A stretch of DNA of 64,000 bases, taken from Sedimenticola thiotaurini (lineage in GTDB: Bacteria > Pseudomonadota > Gammaproteobacteria > Chromatiales > Chromatiaceae). The stretch lies in NCBI GenBank assembly GCA_011051715.1, contig DRKP01000137.1:1-64000 (forward strand), written 5' to 3'. The first letter of the stretch is position 1. Each line of letters opens with the position of its first letter. Under the pieces are notes generated by a model. That model was not told the DNA's origin. It worked only from the letters and a program-made list of their open reading frames with translations, and made no database searches. The position numbers and the translations under genes were made by a program. This document shows positions 40,322 to 52,679 of this stretch, one piece after another.

Positions 40322-41760
40322 GCAAGCCGGTCCTGCATGGGCGGCGCCGGGCGGCGGAGGCGATGGGCCGCATCCGCCAGCTCCACTTCGTCGGCATCGG
40401 CGGCTCCGGCATGAACGGCATCGCCGAGGTGATGCTCAACCTGGGCTACCGCATCTCCGGCTCCGACCTGAAGGCCAATGCCGCCACCCGGCGGCTGGAG
40501 GAGCTGGGCGCCAGCATCCATATCGGCCACGCCGCCGGCAACATCGACGGTGCCGACGCGGTGGTCATCTCCAGCGCGGTGCGGGAGGAGAACCCGGAGG
40601 TCCAGGCGGCGCGGGAGCGGCGCATCCCGGTGGTGCCGCGGGCGGAGATGCTGGCCGAGCTGATGCGCTTCCACTACGGCATCGCCGTCGCCGGCACCCA
40701 CGGCAAGACCACCACCACCAGCCTGGTGGCCAGCGTGCTGGGGGAGGCGGGCCTGGATCCCACCTTCGTCATCGGCGGCCGGCTCAACTCCGCCGGCACC
40801 CATGCGCGGCTGGGCGAGGGGGAGTACCTGGTGGCCGAGGCGGACGAGAGCGACGCCTCCTTCCTCTACCTGCAGCCGATGCTGGCGGTGGTGACCAACG
40901 TCGACGCCGACCACATGACCACCTACGGTGGCGACTTCGAGCGCCTGCGCCGGACCTTTCTCGAGTTCCTGCACCACCTGCCCTTCTACGGGCTGGCGGT
41001 GCTCTGCATCGACGACGACCAGGTGCGCGGGCTGCTCGGCCGGGTGACCCGGCGGGTGTTGACCTACGGCACCCGTGCCGGTGCCGACCTGCGCGCCTGC
41101 GACATCCGCGCCGAGGGGCTGCGCACCCACTTCCGGGTGGAGCGGGCGGGGGAGGAACCCTTCGACGTCACCCTCAACATGCCCGGGCGCCACAACGTGC
41201 TCAACGCCCTCGCCGCCATCGCCGTGGCGCTGGAACTGGGGTGCGGGCCGGAGGTGATCCAGCGCGCCCTGGCCCGGTTCCAGGGCATCGGCCGGCGCTT
41301 CCAGGCCAGCCGCTGCCCGCTGCCAGGCGGTGGCGAGGTGATGCTGGTGGACGACTACGGCCACCATCCGCGCGAGCTGGCCGCCACCCTCGACGCGGTG
41401 CGCGAGGCCTGGCCCGGCCGCCGCCTGGTGCTGGCGTTCCAGCCCCACCGCTACACCCGCACCCGGGAGCAGTTCGAGGATTTCGTGCAGGTGCTGTCGC
41501 GCCCCGACCTGCTGATCCTGACCGAGGTCTACGCCGCCGGCGAGACCCCGATCCCGGGGGCCGATGGCCGCGCCCTCAGCGGCGCCATCCGCGCCCGCGG
41601 CCAGCGGGTGCCGGTGTTCGTGGATCCGGTGACCGAGCTGCCGGAGGTGATCCTGGGGCTGGTGCGGCCGGACGACATCGTGCTGCTGATGGGCGCCGGC
41701 GACATCGGCGCCGTGGCCGCCGCCCTGCCGGAACGGCTGCGGCAGGAGGCGGGGGCGTGA
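40318..41760 (+). CDS. murC: UDP-MurNAc:L-alanine ligase
   Basis: The first Mur ligase, adding L-Ala to UDP-MurNAc. It has 480 residues. The N-terminal [18 protein letters not shown] near residue 23 binds [15 protein letters not shown] near residue 125 is the P-loop, EADESDASF follows, and DDYGHHPRE near residue 345 and FQPHRYTRT are C-terminal blocks. The ATG overlaps the murG stop as ATGA. Unlike its neighbours it is followed by a 184-bp gap before murB. Confidence 0.97.
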   Translation: MSKPVLHGRRRAAEAMGRIRQLHFVGIGGSGMNGIAEVMLNLGYRISGSDLKANAATRRLEELGASIHIGHAAGNIDGADAVVISSAVREENPEVQAARERRIPVVPRAEMLAELMRFHYGIAVAGTHGKTTTTSLVASVLGEAGLDPTFVIGGRLNSAGTHARLGEGEYLVAEADESDASFLYLQPMLAVVTNVDADHMTTYGGDFERLRRTFLEFLHHLPFYGLAVLCIDDDQVRGLLGRVTRRVLTYGTRAGADLRACDIRAEGLRTHFRVERAGEEPFDVTLNMPGRHNVLNALAAIAVALELGCGPEVIQRALARFQGIGRRFQASRCPLPGGGEVMLVDDYGHHPRELAATLDAVREAWPGRRLVLAFQPHRYTRTREQFEDFVQVLSRPDLLILTEVYAAGETPIPGADGRALSGAIRARGQRVPVFVDPVTELPEVILGLVRPDDIVLLMGAGDIGAVAAALPERLRQEAGA

Positions 41761-41944
41761 CGCGGAGACTGCACATGGGCTGTGGCGAGTCCCTCGGCGG
41801 GGTCGCCCCGGAGAGGCGGCGGGTGAAGACCGGAGGCTGGAAGCCGGGATCGCCCGGGAACGGAGTCGTGGTGTCCCCGCAGGGGAGGGCGGACAGATCC
41901 TCCCCCATGCCGGCGCCATCGGGCCGCCGGGAGGAGAGGTCGTG
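41761..41944 (+). other. murC-murB spacer with bridging small ORF
   Basis: This is the only sizeable gap between mraZ and ftsQ in a cluster otherwise packed to within 4 bp. An ORF of 62 codons starts with GTG at 41757, overlapping the murC stop as GTGA. It ends at 41945, where its TGA shares a base with the murB ATG. The predicted peptide is Gly/Arg/Pro-rich and resembles no family I know. It may be a chance reading of a GC-rich insert. Confidence 0.25.
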
Positions 41945-44606
<2,662 letters not shown>

Positions 44607-45842
44607 ATGACCAAGAAGGTGGAGAAGAATCTCATCGTCGGGCTCGACATCGGCACCTCCAAGGTGGTGGCCATCGTCGGTGAGCTGAAGCCGGACGACG
44701 AGATCGAGATCATCGGCATCGGCTCCCATCCCTCGCGGGGGCTGAAGAAGGGGGTGGTGGTCAACATCGAGTCCACGGTGCAGTCGATCCAGCGGGCGGT
44801 GGAGGAGGCGGAGCTGATGGCCGGCTGCCAGATCCACTCGGTCCACGCCGGCATCGCCGGCAGCCACATCCGCAGTCTCAACTCCCACGGCATCGTCGCC
44901 ATCAAGGACCGGGAGGTGACCCACGGCGACGTCGAGCGGGTGATCGACGCCGCCCGGGCGGTGGCGATCCCGGCGGATCAGAAGATCCTCCACATCCTGC
45001 CCCAGGAGTTCATCATCGACGAGCAGGAGGGGATCAAGGAGCCGGTGGGCATGTCCGGGGTGCGGCTGGAGGCGCGGGTGCACATGGTCACCGGCGCCGT
45101 GAGCGCGGCCCAGAATATCGTCAAGTGCGTGCGCCGCTGCGGCCTGGAGGTGGACGACCTGATCCTGGAACAGCTCGCCTCCAGCTACTCGGTACTGAGC
45201 GACGACGAGAAGGAGCTGGGGGTCTGCCTGGTGGACATCGGCGGCGGCACCACCGACATCGCCGTCTTCACCGACGGCTCCATCCGCCACACCGCGGTGA
45301 TCCCCATCGCCGGCGACCAGGTGACCAACGACATCGCCGTGGCCCTGCGCACCCCGACCCAGCACGCCGAGGAGATCAAGATCAAGTACGCCTGCGCCCT
45401 GACCCAGCTGGCGGCCAGCGACGAGACCATCGAGGTGCCCAGCATCGGCGACCGGCCGGCGCGGCGGCTGTCGCGCCAGACCCTGGCCGAGGTGGTGGAG
45501 CCGCGCTACGAGGAGCTGATCGGCCTGATCCAGGCGGAGCTTCGACGCAGCGGCTTCGAGGACCTGATCGCCGGCGGCGTGGTGCTGACCGGCGGCAGTT
45601 CCAAGATGGAGGGGCTGATCGAGCTGGCGGAGGAGATCTTCCACATGCCGGTGCGCCTGGGCATGCCGCGCTATGTCACCGGCCTGGTGGACGTGGTGCG
45701 CAACCCGATCTACGCCACCGGCGTCGGGTTGCTGCTGTTCGGCTACCACAACCGCCGCAGCCGGCTGCAGGAGCTGCCCTCCGGCCACGGCGTGAAGGCG
45801 ATCTGGGAACGGATGAAGAGCTGGTTCCAGGGGAATTTCTGA
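44607..45842 (+). CDS. ftsA: Cell division protein FtsA
   Basis: This actin-like ATPase tethers FtsZ to the membrane. It has 411 residues. Phosphate 1 is IVGLDIGTSKV (9-19), the 1C domain follows, phosphate 2 is VDIGGGTTDIAVF near residue 210, and the adenosine motif is GGVVLTGGSSKMEG near residue 323. The C-terminal amphipathic membrane-targeting helix is visible as IWERMKSWFQGNF. It begins directly after the ftsQ stop. Confidence 0.98.
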   Translation: MTKKVEKNLIVGLDIGTSKVVAIVGELKPDDEIEIIGIGSHPSRGLKKGVVVNIESTVQSIQRAVEEAELMAGCQIHSVHAGIAGSHIRSLNSHGIVAIKDREVTHGDVERVIDAARAVAIPADQKILHILPQEFIIDEQEGIKEPVGMSGVRLEARVHMVTGAVSAAQNIVKCVRRCGLEVDDLILEQLASSYSVLSDDEKELGVCLVDIGGGTTDIAVFTDGSIRHTAVIPIAGDQVTNDIAVALRTPTQHAEEIKIKYACALTQLAASDETIEVPSIGDRPARRLSRQTLAEVVEPRYEELIGLIQAELRRSGFEDLIAGGVVLTGGSSKMEGLIELAEEIFHMPVRLGMPRYVTGLVDVVRNPIYATGVGLLLFGYHNRRSRLQELPSGHGVKAIWERMKSWFQGNF

Positions 45843-46112
45843 TGCCTGGCATCGATTCGACGGGGTTGTCTTTCCGGCAACGGCGCAAAGGGCGCGAAGA
45901 TCGCCGGCCTTCGTCGCTGCGGCAGTGGCCGAGGCTGTGGAGCAGGGAGACTCCGCCGCTCCCCGGCGGAAAAAAGCCGCCAGGGGGAACGGCGGTCGGT
46001 GCAGGAAGGGGGATGCAAAAGGTTTTCAGGGGGCGGTTGAGAACCGCGCCCGCGGGGTGATTTTTCAGTTGATTGTTTGCGAACAGAATCGGGAACGAGA
46101 GGAGCGAGGACA
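45843..46112 (+). other. ftsA-ftsZ spacer with repeats and hairpins
   Basis: A 270-bp gap without a gene. It holds a GCAAAGGCGC-family repeat (45882-45902, GGCGCAAAGGGCGCGAAG) and a strong hairpin CCCCGGCGG/CCGCC-GGGG at about 45960-45990. A GCGGTT-GAG-AACCGC hairpin near 46035 has a TTTTT about 10 nt later. The latter could attenuate ftsA-to-ftsZ readthrough, so ftsZ probably has its own promoter here, although no clear -35/-10 is seen. Confidence 0.5.
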
Positions 46113-47288
46113 ATGTTTGAACTGATGGATGCATACAGCCAGAACGCGGTGATCAAGGTGGTCGGCGTCGGTGGTGGCGGCGGCAACGCGGTCAACCACA
46201 TGCTCAACGCCAACATCGAGGGGGTCGACTTCATCTGCGCCAACACCGATGCCCAGGCGCTGAAGAACAGCGAGGTGCGCACGGTGCTGCAGCTCGGCTC
46301 CAACATCACCAAGGGATTGGGCGCCGGTGCCGACCCCGGGGTGGGGCGGGAGGCGGCGCTGGAGGACCGCGACCGTATCCACGAGGCGCTGCAGGGGGCG
46401 GACATGGTGTTCATCACCGCCGGCATGGGTGGTGGCACCGGTACCGGCGCCGCGCCTGTGGTGGCCGAGGTGGCGCGGGACCTGGGAATCCTCACCGTGG
46501 CGGTGGTGACCAAGCCGTTCCCGTTCGAGGGCAACAAGCGCATGGCCATCGCCAACCAGGGTATCGACGAGCTGGGGCAGTACGTGGATTCCCTGATCAC
46601 CATCCCCAACGAGAAGCTGCTGGCGGTGCTGGGCAAGGAGATGAGCCTGCTCAACGCCTTCAAGTCCGCCAACGACGTGCTGCTGGGGGCGGTGCAGGGC
46701 ATCGCCGAGCTGATCACCCGTCCCGGCCTGATCAACGTCGACTTTGCCGACGTGCGCACGGTGATGTCGGAGATGGGCGTGGCGATGATGGGCTCCGGTT
46801 CCGCCCGCGGCGAGAACCGGGCCCGGGACGCGGCGGAGGAGGCGATCCGCAGCCCGCTGCTGGAGGATATCGATCTGTCCGGCGCCAAGGGCATCCTGGT
46901 CAACATCACCGCCGGCCTGGACCTCTCCATCGGCGAATTCGACGAGGTGGGCAGCACGGTGAAGGAGTTCGCCCGCGACGACGCCACCGTGGTGGTCGGC
47001 ACCGTGATCGATCCGGAGATGTCGGACGAACTGCGTGTCACCGTGGTGGCCACCGGCCTGGGCGACGCCGGCGACAGCGTGCTGACCCCGAGCCAGCCCC
47101 AGGAGGCGCCGGTACGGCTGGTCAACTCCGATGTCGCCGATGCCGGTCCGGCCGACTACCGCGACATGGACAGCCCGACCGTGATCCGTCGCGACCGCCA
47201 GGCCGCCAAGACCTATGTCGACGCGGCCCAGGACAAGGACATGGACTACCTGGACATCCCCGCCTTCCTGCGGCGGCAGGCGGACTGA
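46113..47288 (+). CDS. ftsZ: Cell division protein FtsZ
   Basis: This tubulin-like GTPase forms the Z ring. It has 391 residues. The tubulin signature [14 protein letters not shown] lies near residue 107, [14 protein letters not shown] near residue 18 binds GTP, and [11 protein letters not shown] with the T7 loop follows. A variable linker ends in the conserved C-terminal peptide [14 protein letters not shown] that binds FtsA and ZipA. GAGGAGCGAGG precedes the ATG. No lpxC follows; the dcw cluster ends here. Confidence 0.98.
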   Translation: MFELMDAYSQNAVIKVVGVGGGGGNAVNHMLNANIEGVDFICANTDAQALKNSEVRTVLQLGSNITKGLGAGADPGVGREAALEDRDRIHEALQGADMVFITAGMGGGTGTGAAPVVAEVARDLGILTVAVVTKPFPFEGNKRMAIANQGIDELGQYVDSLITIPNEKLLAVLGKEMSLLNAFKSANDVLLGAVQGIAELITRPGLINVDFADVRTVMSEMGVAMMGSGSARGENRARDAAEEAIRSPLLEDIDLSGAKGILVNITAGLDLSIGEFDEVGSTVKEFARDDATVVVGTVIDPEMSDELRVTVVATGLGDAGDSVLTPSQPQEAPVRLVNSDVADAGPADYRDMDSPTVIRRDRQAAKTYVDAAQDKDMDYLDIPAFLRRQAD

Positions 47289-47299
47289 TCCGGTTCGCA

Positions 47300-47352
47300 C
47301 CGGGGCGCCGCTCCTGCAGGGAAGGCTCCGACCTGCAGGAGCGGCGCCCCGG
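47300..47352 (+). repeat. 20-bp perfect REP-like hairpin after ftsZ
   Basis: CCGGGGCGCCGCTCCTGCAG (47300-47319) and its exact reverse complement (47333-47352) flank 13 nt. No T run follows. It matches the element near 2811-2830 at 18 of 20 positions, so it is probably a REP pair that may also protect the ftsZ transcript end. Confidence 0.8.
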
Positions 47353-47384
47353 CGTGAATGGCTGTCCGGCCCGAAGCCCGGCGC

Positions 47385-47413
47385 TTGACCTGTCACCTCA
47401 ATATGAGTAATTT
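47385..47413 (+). promoter_or_regulatory. ilvB promoter
   Basis: TTGACC (47385-47390), 17-bp spacer, TAATTT (47408-47413). Transcription would start near 47420, leaving a leader of about 70 nt. No branched-chain leader peptide is visible in it. Confidence 0.65.
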
Positions 47414-47489
47414 GCGCTGTTCTTAATTTTTCCCTGATTCATCGGGCGCTGGCGGCTGCAACCGGGCCGGCAGATGGGAGGTCATTGTC

Positions 47490-49208
47490 GTGGAACTGAG
47501 TGGTGCCGAGATCGTCGTCCAGTGTTTGAAGGACGAGGGCGTGGAACATGTGTTCGGCTACCCGGGCGGGGCCGTGCTGCACATCTACGATGCATTATTC
47601 CAGCAGGACGAGGTCCGGCATATCCTGGTACGCCACGAGCAGGGCGCGGTGCACGCGGCGGACGGCTATGCCCGCTCCACCGGTCGCCCCGGCGTGGCGC
47701 TGGTGACCTCGGGTCCCGGGGCCACCAACGCGGTCACCGGCATCGCCACCGCCCACCTGGACTCCATCCCGCTGGTGGTGCTCACCGGCCAGGTGCCGAC
47801 GCCGTTCATCGGCAGCGATGCCTTCCAGGAGGTCGATACCGTCGGCATCACCCGTCCCTGCGTGAAGCACAACTTCCTGATCAAGGACGTGCGCGACATC
47901 GCCGAGACCTTCCGCAAGGCCTTCTACATCGCCACTTCCGGTCGCCCCGGCCCGGTGGTGATCGATATCCCGAAGGACATCACCGACCCCAATATCAAGA
48001 TCCCCTACGAGTACCCGAAGAAGGTCAGGATCCGCTCCTACAATCCGGTGACCAAGGGGCATCTGGGACAGATCAAGAAGGCGGTGGACCTGATGCTGGC
48101 GGCGAAGCGGCCGGTGTTCTATACCGGCGGCGGCGTGGTGCTGAACGATGCCGGCAAACAGCTGACCGAGCTGGTGCGGGAGCTGAACTTCCCCATCACC
48201 AGCACCCTGATGGGACTGGGCGCCTACCCCGGCAGTGACCGCCAGTTCCTCGGCATGCTGGGCATGCACGGCACCTACGAGGCCAACATGGCGATGCACG
48301 AGACCGACGTGCTGATCGCCATCGGCGCCCGCTTCGACGACCGGGTCACCGGGCAGGTGGCCCAGTTCTGCCCCAACGCCACCATCATCCACGTGGACAT
48401 CGATCCCTCCTCGATCTCCAAGAACGTGCGCGTCGACGTCCCCATCGTCGGCCCGGTGAAGGCGGTGCTGAAGGACATGCTGAAGGTGCTGGCCGAGCGC
48501 AGGAAGCGGCCGCAGGAGGAGAACATCCAGAAGTGGTGGGCCCAGATCGACCGCTGGCGCGGCATGCAGTGCCTCAAGTACGACCAGAAGAGCCCCCAGA
48601 TCAAGCCCCAGTTCGCGGTGGAGACCCTGCACCGGGTCACCAACGGCGACGCCTTCGTCACCTCCGACGTGGGTCAGCACCAGATGTTCGCCGCCCAGTT
48701 CTACCGTTTCGACAAGCCGCGCCGCTGGATCAACTCCGGGGGGCTCGGCACCATGGGCTTCGGCCTGCCGGCGGCCATCGGCGTGCAGATGGCTCATCCC
48801 GACGCCGAGGTGGCGGTGATCACCGGCGAGGCCAGCATCCAGATGTGCATCCAGGAGCTGGCCACCTGCAGGCAGCACGACCTGCCGATCAAGATCATGC
48901 TGCTGAACAACGGCTACATGGGCATGGTGCGGCAGTGGCAGGAGTTCTTCTACGACGGCCGCTATGCCCATTCCTATGTCGACGCGCTGCCCGATTTCGT
49001 CAAGCTGGCGGAGAGCTACGGCCATGTCGGTATGAAGATCGAGCGGCCGGAGGACCTGGAGGGCGCCGTGAAGGAGGCCTTCTCGCTGAAGGACCGGCTG
49101 GTGTTCATGGACGTGGTGATCGACCCCACCGAGAACGTCTACCCGATGATCGAGGCGGGCAAGGGCCACCACGAGATGTATCTGCCGCCGGAGAGTGAGC
49201 TGGTATGA
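47490..49208 (+). CDS. ilvB: Acetolactate synthase large subunit
   Basis: This ThDP/FAD enzyme makes acetolactate or acetohydroxybutyrate, the first common step of Val/Leu/Ile synthesis. It has 572 residues. The catalytic Glu50 is in [31 protein letters not shown] is the FAD/herbicide-site region. The ThDP motif reads GEASIQM...LNNGYMGM, with Glu at the usual Asp position, a variant also found in other gammaproteobacterial IlvI-type enzymes. The GTG start at 47490 follows GGGAGG. ilvH follows with an ATGA overlap. Confidence 0.97.
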   Translation: MELSGAEIVVQCLKDEGVEHVFGYPGGAVLHIYDALFQQDEVRHILVRHEQGAVHAADGYARSTGRPGVALVTSGPGATNAVTGIATAHLDSIPLVVLTGQVPTPFIGSDAFQEVDTVGITRPCVKHNFLIKDVRDIAETFRKAFYIATSGRPGPVVIDIPKDITDPNIKIPYEYPKKVRIRSYNPVTKGHLGQIKKAVDLMLAAKRPVFYTGGGVVLNDAGKQLTELVRELNFPITSTLMGLGAYPGSDRQFLGMLGMHGTYEANMAMHETDVLIAIGARFDDRVTGQVAQFCPNATIIHVDIDPSSISKNVRVDVPIVGPVKAVLKDMLKVLAERRKRPQEENIQKWWAQIDRWRGMQCLKYDQKSPQIKPQFAVETLHRVTNGDAFVTSDVGQHQMFAAQFYRFDKPRRWINSGGLGTMGFGLPAAIGVQMAHPDAEVAVITGEASIQMCIQELATCRQHDLPIKIMLLNNGYMGMVRQWQEFFYDGRYAHSYVDALPDFVKLAESYGHVGMKIERPEDLEGAVKEAFSLKDRLVFMDVVIDPTENVYPMIEAGKGHHEMYLPPESELV

Positions 49209-49696
49209 GACACGTCATTTCGATCCTGATGGAAAACGAGGCGGGGGCCCTGTCCCGGGTGGCCGGGCTGTTCTCCGCCCGCGGTTACAACATCGAGGCG
49301 CTCACGGTGGCCCCGACCGAGGACCCCTCGCTGTCGCGCATGACCCTGGTCACCCGTGGCGACGAGGCGATCATCGAGCAGATCACCAAGCAGCTGAACA
49401 AGCTGATCGACGTGGTCAAGCTGCTCGACCTGACCGGGGGGCCCCACATCGAACGCGAGATGATGCTGATCAAGGTGAAGGCGGAGCGCTCGCACCGGGA
49501 CGAGATCATCCGCCTCACCGACATCTTTCGCGGCAAGGTGCTGGACGTGACCGAGACCAGTTTCGTCATCGAGCTGACCGGAAAGAGCGCCAAGCTGGAC
49601 GCCTTCATCCGGGCGATCCACGAGGACCTGGTGCTGGAGGTGGTGCGCACCGGACCCTCCGGCATCGGCCGCGGCACCAAGGGGCTGACGCTCTGA
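49205..49696 (+). CDS. ilvH: Acetolactate synthase small subunit
   Basis: The regulatory subunit conferring valine feedback and full activity on IlvB. It has 163 residues: an N-terminal ACT domain ([31 protein letters not shown] within residues 3-33) and a second ACT-like domain from about 78. The ATG overlaps the ilvB stop. It is followed by a 300-bp repeat-bearing gap before ilvC. Confidence 0.96.
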   Translation: MRHVISILMENEAGALSRVAGLFSARGYNIEALTVAPTEDPSLSRMTLVTRGDEAIIEQITKQLNKLIDVVKLLDLTGGPHIEREMMLIKVKAERSHRDEIIRLTDIFRGKVLDVTETSFVIELTGKSAKLDAFIRAIHEDLVLEVVRTGPSGIGRGTKGLTL

Positions 49697-49727
49697 CCCC
49701 CTACGGTGATGTCGTATTCGTTTGTTT

Positions 49728-51021
<1,294 letters not shown>

Positions 51022-51031
51022 GGACACTCTA

Positions 51032-51073
51032 GGGCCGAGGGCCGAGGGCCGAGGGTACAGGGACCAGGGAGTT
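51032..51073. repeat. Heptamer GGGNNNN run after ilvC
   Basis: Six 7-bp units begin 11 bp past the ilvC stop: GGGCCGA three times, then GGGTACA, GGGACCA and GGGAGTT. This is the same family as at 1018-1066. Confidence 0.8.
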
Positions 51074-51085
51074 GTCTGTCTGCCC

Positions 51086-51153
51086 CGTCATCCCGCGCAG
51101 GCCGGGATCCAGGCAGCTGAGTGGTATGGATTCCGGCCTGCGCCGGAATGACG
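51086..51153. repeat. Inverted pair of GGCCGGAAT-type repeats
   Basis: CGTCATCCCGCGCAGGCCGG begins at 51086 and its inverted partner (TGGATTCCGGCCTGCGCCGG...) ends at 51153, with about 14 bp between. Each copy is itself palindromic. The copy at the window start (46-73) belongs to the same family. Confidence 0.85.
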
Positions 51154-51225
51154 TAAAGGGGCTCGTGCAGGGATTCGTATAAGGGGTTCATTCAGGGAAT
51201 CGCTGGCGGGAGAGGCGATCTGTGA

Positions 51226-51342
51226 CTCGCAAAGGCGCAGGGAACCTGAAGACCACGAAGGATCCCGATTCGCGGTGACCAATGCGATCGAAGGGCAAAT
51301 GACCCGCCTGGCGTTCTTTGCGGCCCTGGCGCCTTGGCGAGA
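51226..51342. repeat. Inverted pair of GCAAAGGCGC-type repeats
   Basis: CTCGCAAAGGCGCAGGG (51226-51242) faces an inverted copy ending in GGCGCCTTGGCGAG (51311-51342), with about 70 bp between. Another fragment, ACGCAAAGGCCC, follows near 51358. Related single copies lie at 4-32, 45882-45902 and 55706-55740. Confidence 0.7.
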
Positions 51343-51397
51343 AAAACGATCTCCCCCACGCAAAGGCCCAGAGGACGTGGAGAGTACCTGAACAACC

Positions 51398-51464
51398 CGT
51401 CATCCCGGCGCAGGCCGGGATCCAGGGGCTGAATCCTGTGATTCCGGCCTGGACCGGCATGATG
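51398..51464. repeat. Second inverted pair of GGCCGGAAT-type repeats
   Basis: CGTCATCCCGGCGCAGGCCGG starts at 51399 and a degenerate inverted partner (ATTCCGGCCTGGACCGGCAT) runs to 51464. With the preceding elements it fills most of the 552-bp ilvC-pssA gap; no gene is seen there. Confidence 0.8.
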
Positions 51465-51573
51465 AAGAGGGGGTGTTCGGGGGGATCCTGATGCCGGTTT
51501 CTAGGTAGTCGGGTGATCGAAGGGGTACTATCCTGGTACCGAACCCCCCGAGCCCAGTGCCTCTATATCCAAA

Positions 51574-52344
51574 ATGTCTCATCCCGACCAACCTGAGCGT
51601 CGCCGCCGCGGCATCTACCTGCTGCCCAACCTGTTCACGACGGCGGCCCTGTTCAGCGGTTTCTATGCGGTGCTGGCGGCGATGAACGGCAAGTTCGAGC
51701 ATGCCGCCCTGGCCATTTTCGTCGCCATGCTGCTGGACGGGCTGGATGGCCGGGTGGCGCGCCTGACCAATACCCAGACCGCCTTCGGTGCCGAGTACGA
51801 CAGCCTGTCGGACATGGTCGCCTTCGGCCTCGCCCCCTCGCTGGTGATGTACGTCTGGTCCCTCAGCGGCCTGGGCAAGCTCGGCTGGCTGGCGGCCTTC
51901 GTCTATACCGCCGGTGGTGCCCTGCGGCTGGCCCGTTTCAACACCCAGGTGGGCATCGCCGACAAGCGCTATTTTCAGGGCCTGCCAAGCCCGGCCGCGG
52001 CGGCCGTGATCGCCGGCTGTGTCTGGGTGGGGGTCGAGTTCGGCATCGCCGGCGATGATCTCGCCTACCTGACCGCGGGTCTCACTGTCATCGTCGGCCT
52101 GCTGATGGTCAGCAATATCCGCTACAACAGCTTCAAGGAGGTGGATTTTCGCGGCAAGGTTCCGTTCTTCTCCATCGTGGTGATCATGCTCGCCTTCGCC
52201 GTACTGCTGGTGCAGACCCAGCTGGTGCTGTTCCTGGTGTTCCTGGTCTACGCCGTCTCCGGCCCGGTGCTGACCCTGATCCATCTGCGCCGCCGCCGCG
52301 CCGAGCGCAAGCGCATCGGCCGCCACCCCGATCCCCCGCCGTAG
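51574..52344 (+). CDS. pssA: CDP-diacylglycerol--serine O-phosphatidyltransferase
   Basis: This integral membrane enzyme makes phosphatidylserine, the precursor of phosphatidylethanolamine. It has 256 residues with about six to eight hydrophobic helices. The CDP-alcohol phosphotransferase motif DG-x2-AR-x8-G-x3-D-x3-D is complete in DGLDGRVARLTNTQTAFGAEYDSLSD (starting near residue 55, broken here by spacing). This is the multi-spanning type II Pss, not the E. coli peripheral type. No good Shine-Dalgarno precedes the ATG. It sits between ilvC and leuA, a common gammaproteobacterial arrangement. Confidence 0.95.
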   Translation: MSHPDQPERRRRGIYLLPNLFTTAALFSGFYAVLAAMNGKFEHAALAIFVAMLLDGLDGRVARLTNTQTAFGAEYDSLSDMVAFGLAPSLVMYVWSLSGLGKLGWLAAFVYTAGGALRLARFNTQVGIADKRYFQGLPSPAAAAVIAGCVWVGVEFGIAGDDLAYLTAGLTVIVGLLMVSNIRYNSFKEVDFRGKVPFFSIVVIMLAFAVLLVQTQLVLFLVFLVYAVSGPVLTLIHLRRRRAERKRIGRHPDPPP

Positions 52345-52381
52345 AGAGGCCCCGGGCCGACGCATCTGCCGGGAAATCCGC

Positions 52382-52410
52382 TTGGCAAGCCCCCGGCCTT
52401 CGGCTATAGT
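52382..52410 (+). promoter_or_regulatory. leuA promoter
   Basis: TTGGCA (52382-52387), 17-bp spacer, TATAGT (52405-52410). Transcription would begin near 52417, 30 nt before the leader-peptide ATG and about 260 nt before leuA. Confidence 0.75.
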
Positions 52411-52446
52411 CGTTGCAAACCGACCAGGCGAACTATCCCTCTCTCC

Positions 52447-52557
52447 ATGGCGCGTCAGACCACACAGACAGGCATCCACTGCACCCGTTCCGGGTCGGCC
52501 GCCTGCGCGCGCGCCCTGCCTCTCCTTCCGCTATCCCTCCTGCGACTGCTGCCCTGA
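52447..52557 (+). CDS. leuL: Predicted leucine-rich leader peptide (leuA attenuation)
   Basis: A 36-codon ORF starting ATG at 52447 and ending TGA at 52555-52557. Its last 14 residues read ALPLLPLSLLRLLP, with eight Leu codons using CTG, CTC, CTT and CTA, the last two unusual for this GC-rich sequence. It lies between the leuA promoter and leuA, as leader peptides for leucine operons do. CCCTC near the Leu codons can pair with GAGGG at the stop, and GAGGG can alternatively pair with CCCT downstream, while GCCCT-GGCG-AGGGC forms a later hairpin. There is no T run and no good Shine-Dalgarno. Confidence 0.6.
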   Translation: MARQTTQTGIHCTRSGSAACARALPLLPLSLLRLLP

Positions 52558-52679
52558 GGGGCATACAGAGACGACACGCCCTGGCGAGGGCCAACCACGC
52601 GAACAGACCAGAATCCGAATGCAAGTAGAGAGCCCGCCCCGGCAACGGGAGGCACGGGCGGAACAGGGAGCAGCGACCC
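52558..52679 (+). promoter_or_regulatory. leuA leader downstream of the peptide
   Basis: The leader holds GCCCT-GGCG-AGGGC (about 52577-52591) and a tight CCCG-GCAA-CGGG hairpin (about 52637-52648), nested in an outer CCCG/CGGG pair and lying just before the leuA Shine-Dalgarno (GGGAG). No rho-independent terminator is visible. Control could therefore be rho-dependent or act on translation. Confidence 0.45.

Noticed and set aside
47414-47489. Branched-chain leader peptide before ilvB
   Set aside because: No start codon followed by Ile/Val/Leu codon clusters exists in the short leader.
47490-49208. IlvB ThDP motif with Glu instead of Asp (GEASIQM) as an inactivating change
   Set aside because: The same substitution occurs in other gammaproteobacterial acetolactate synthases, so activity is expected.
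51022-51573. Repeat array as a CRISPR locus
   Set aside because: Repeats are palindromic, of different families, in inverted pairs and without regular unique spacers.
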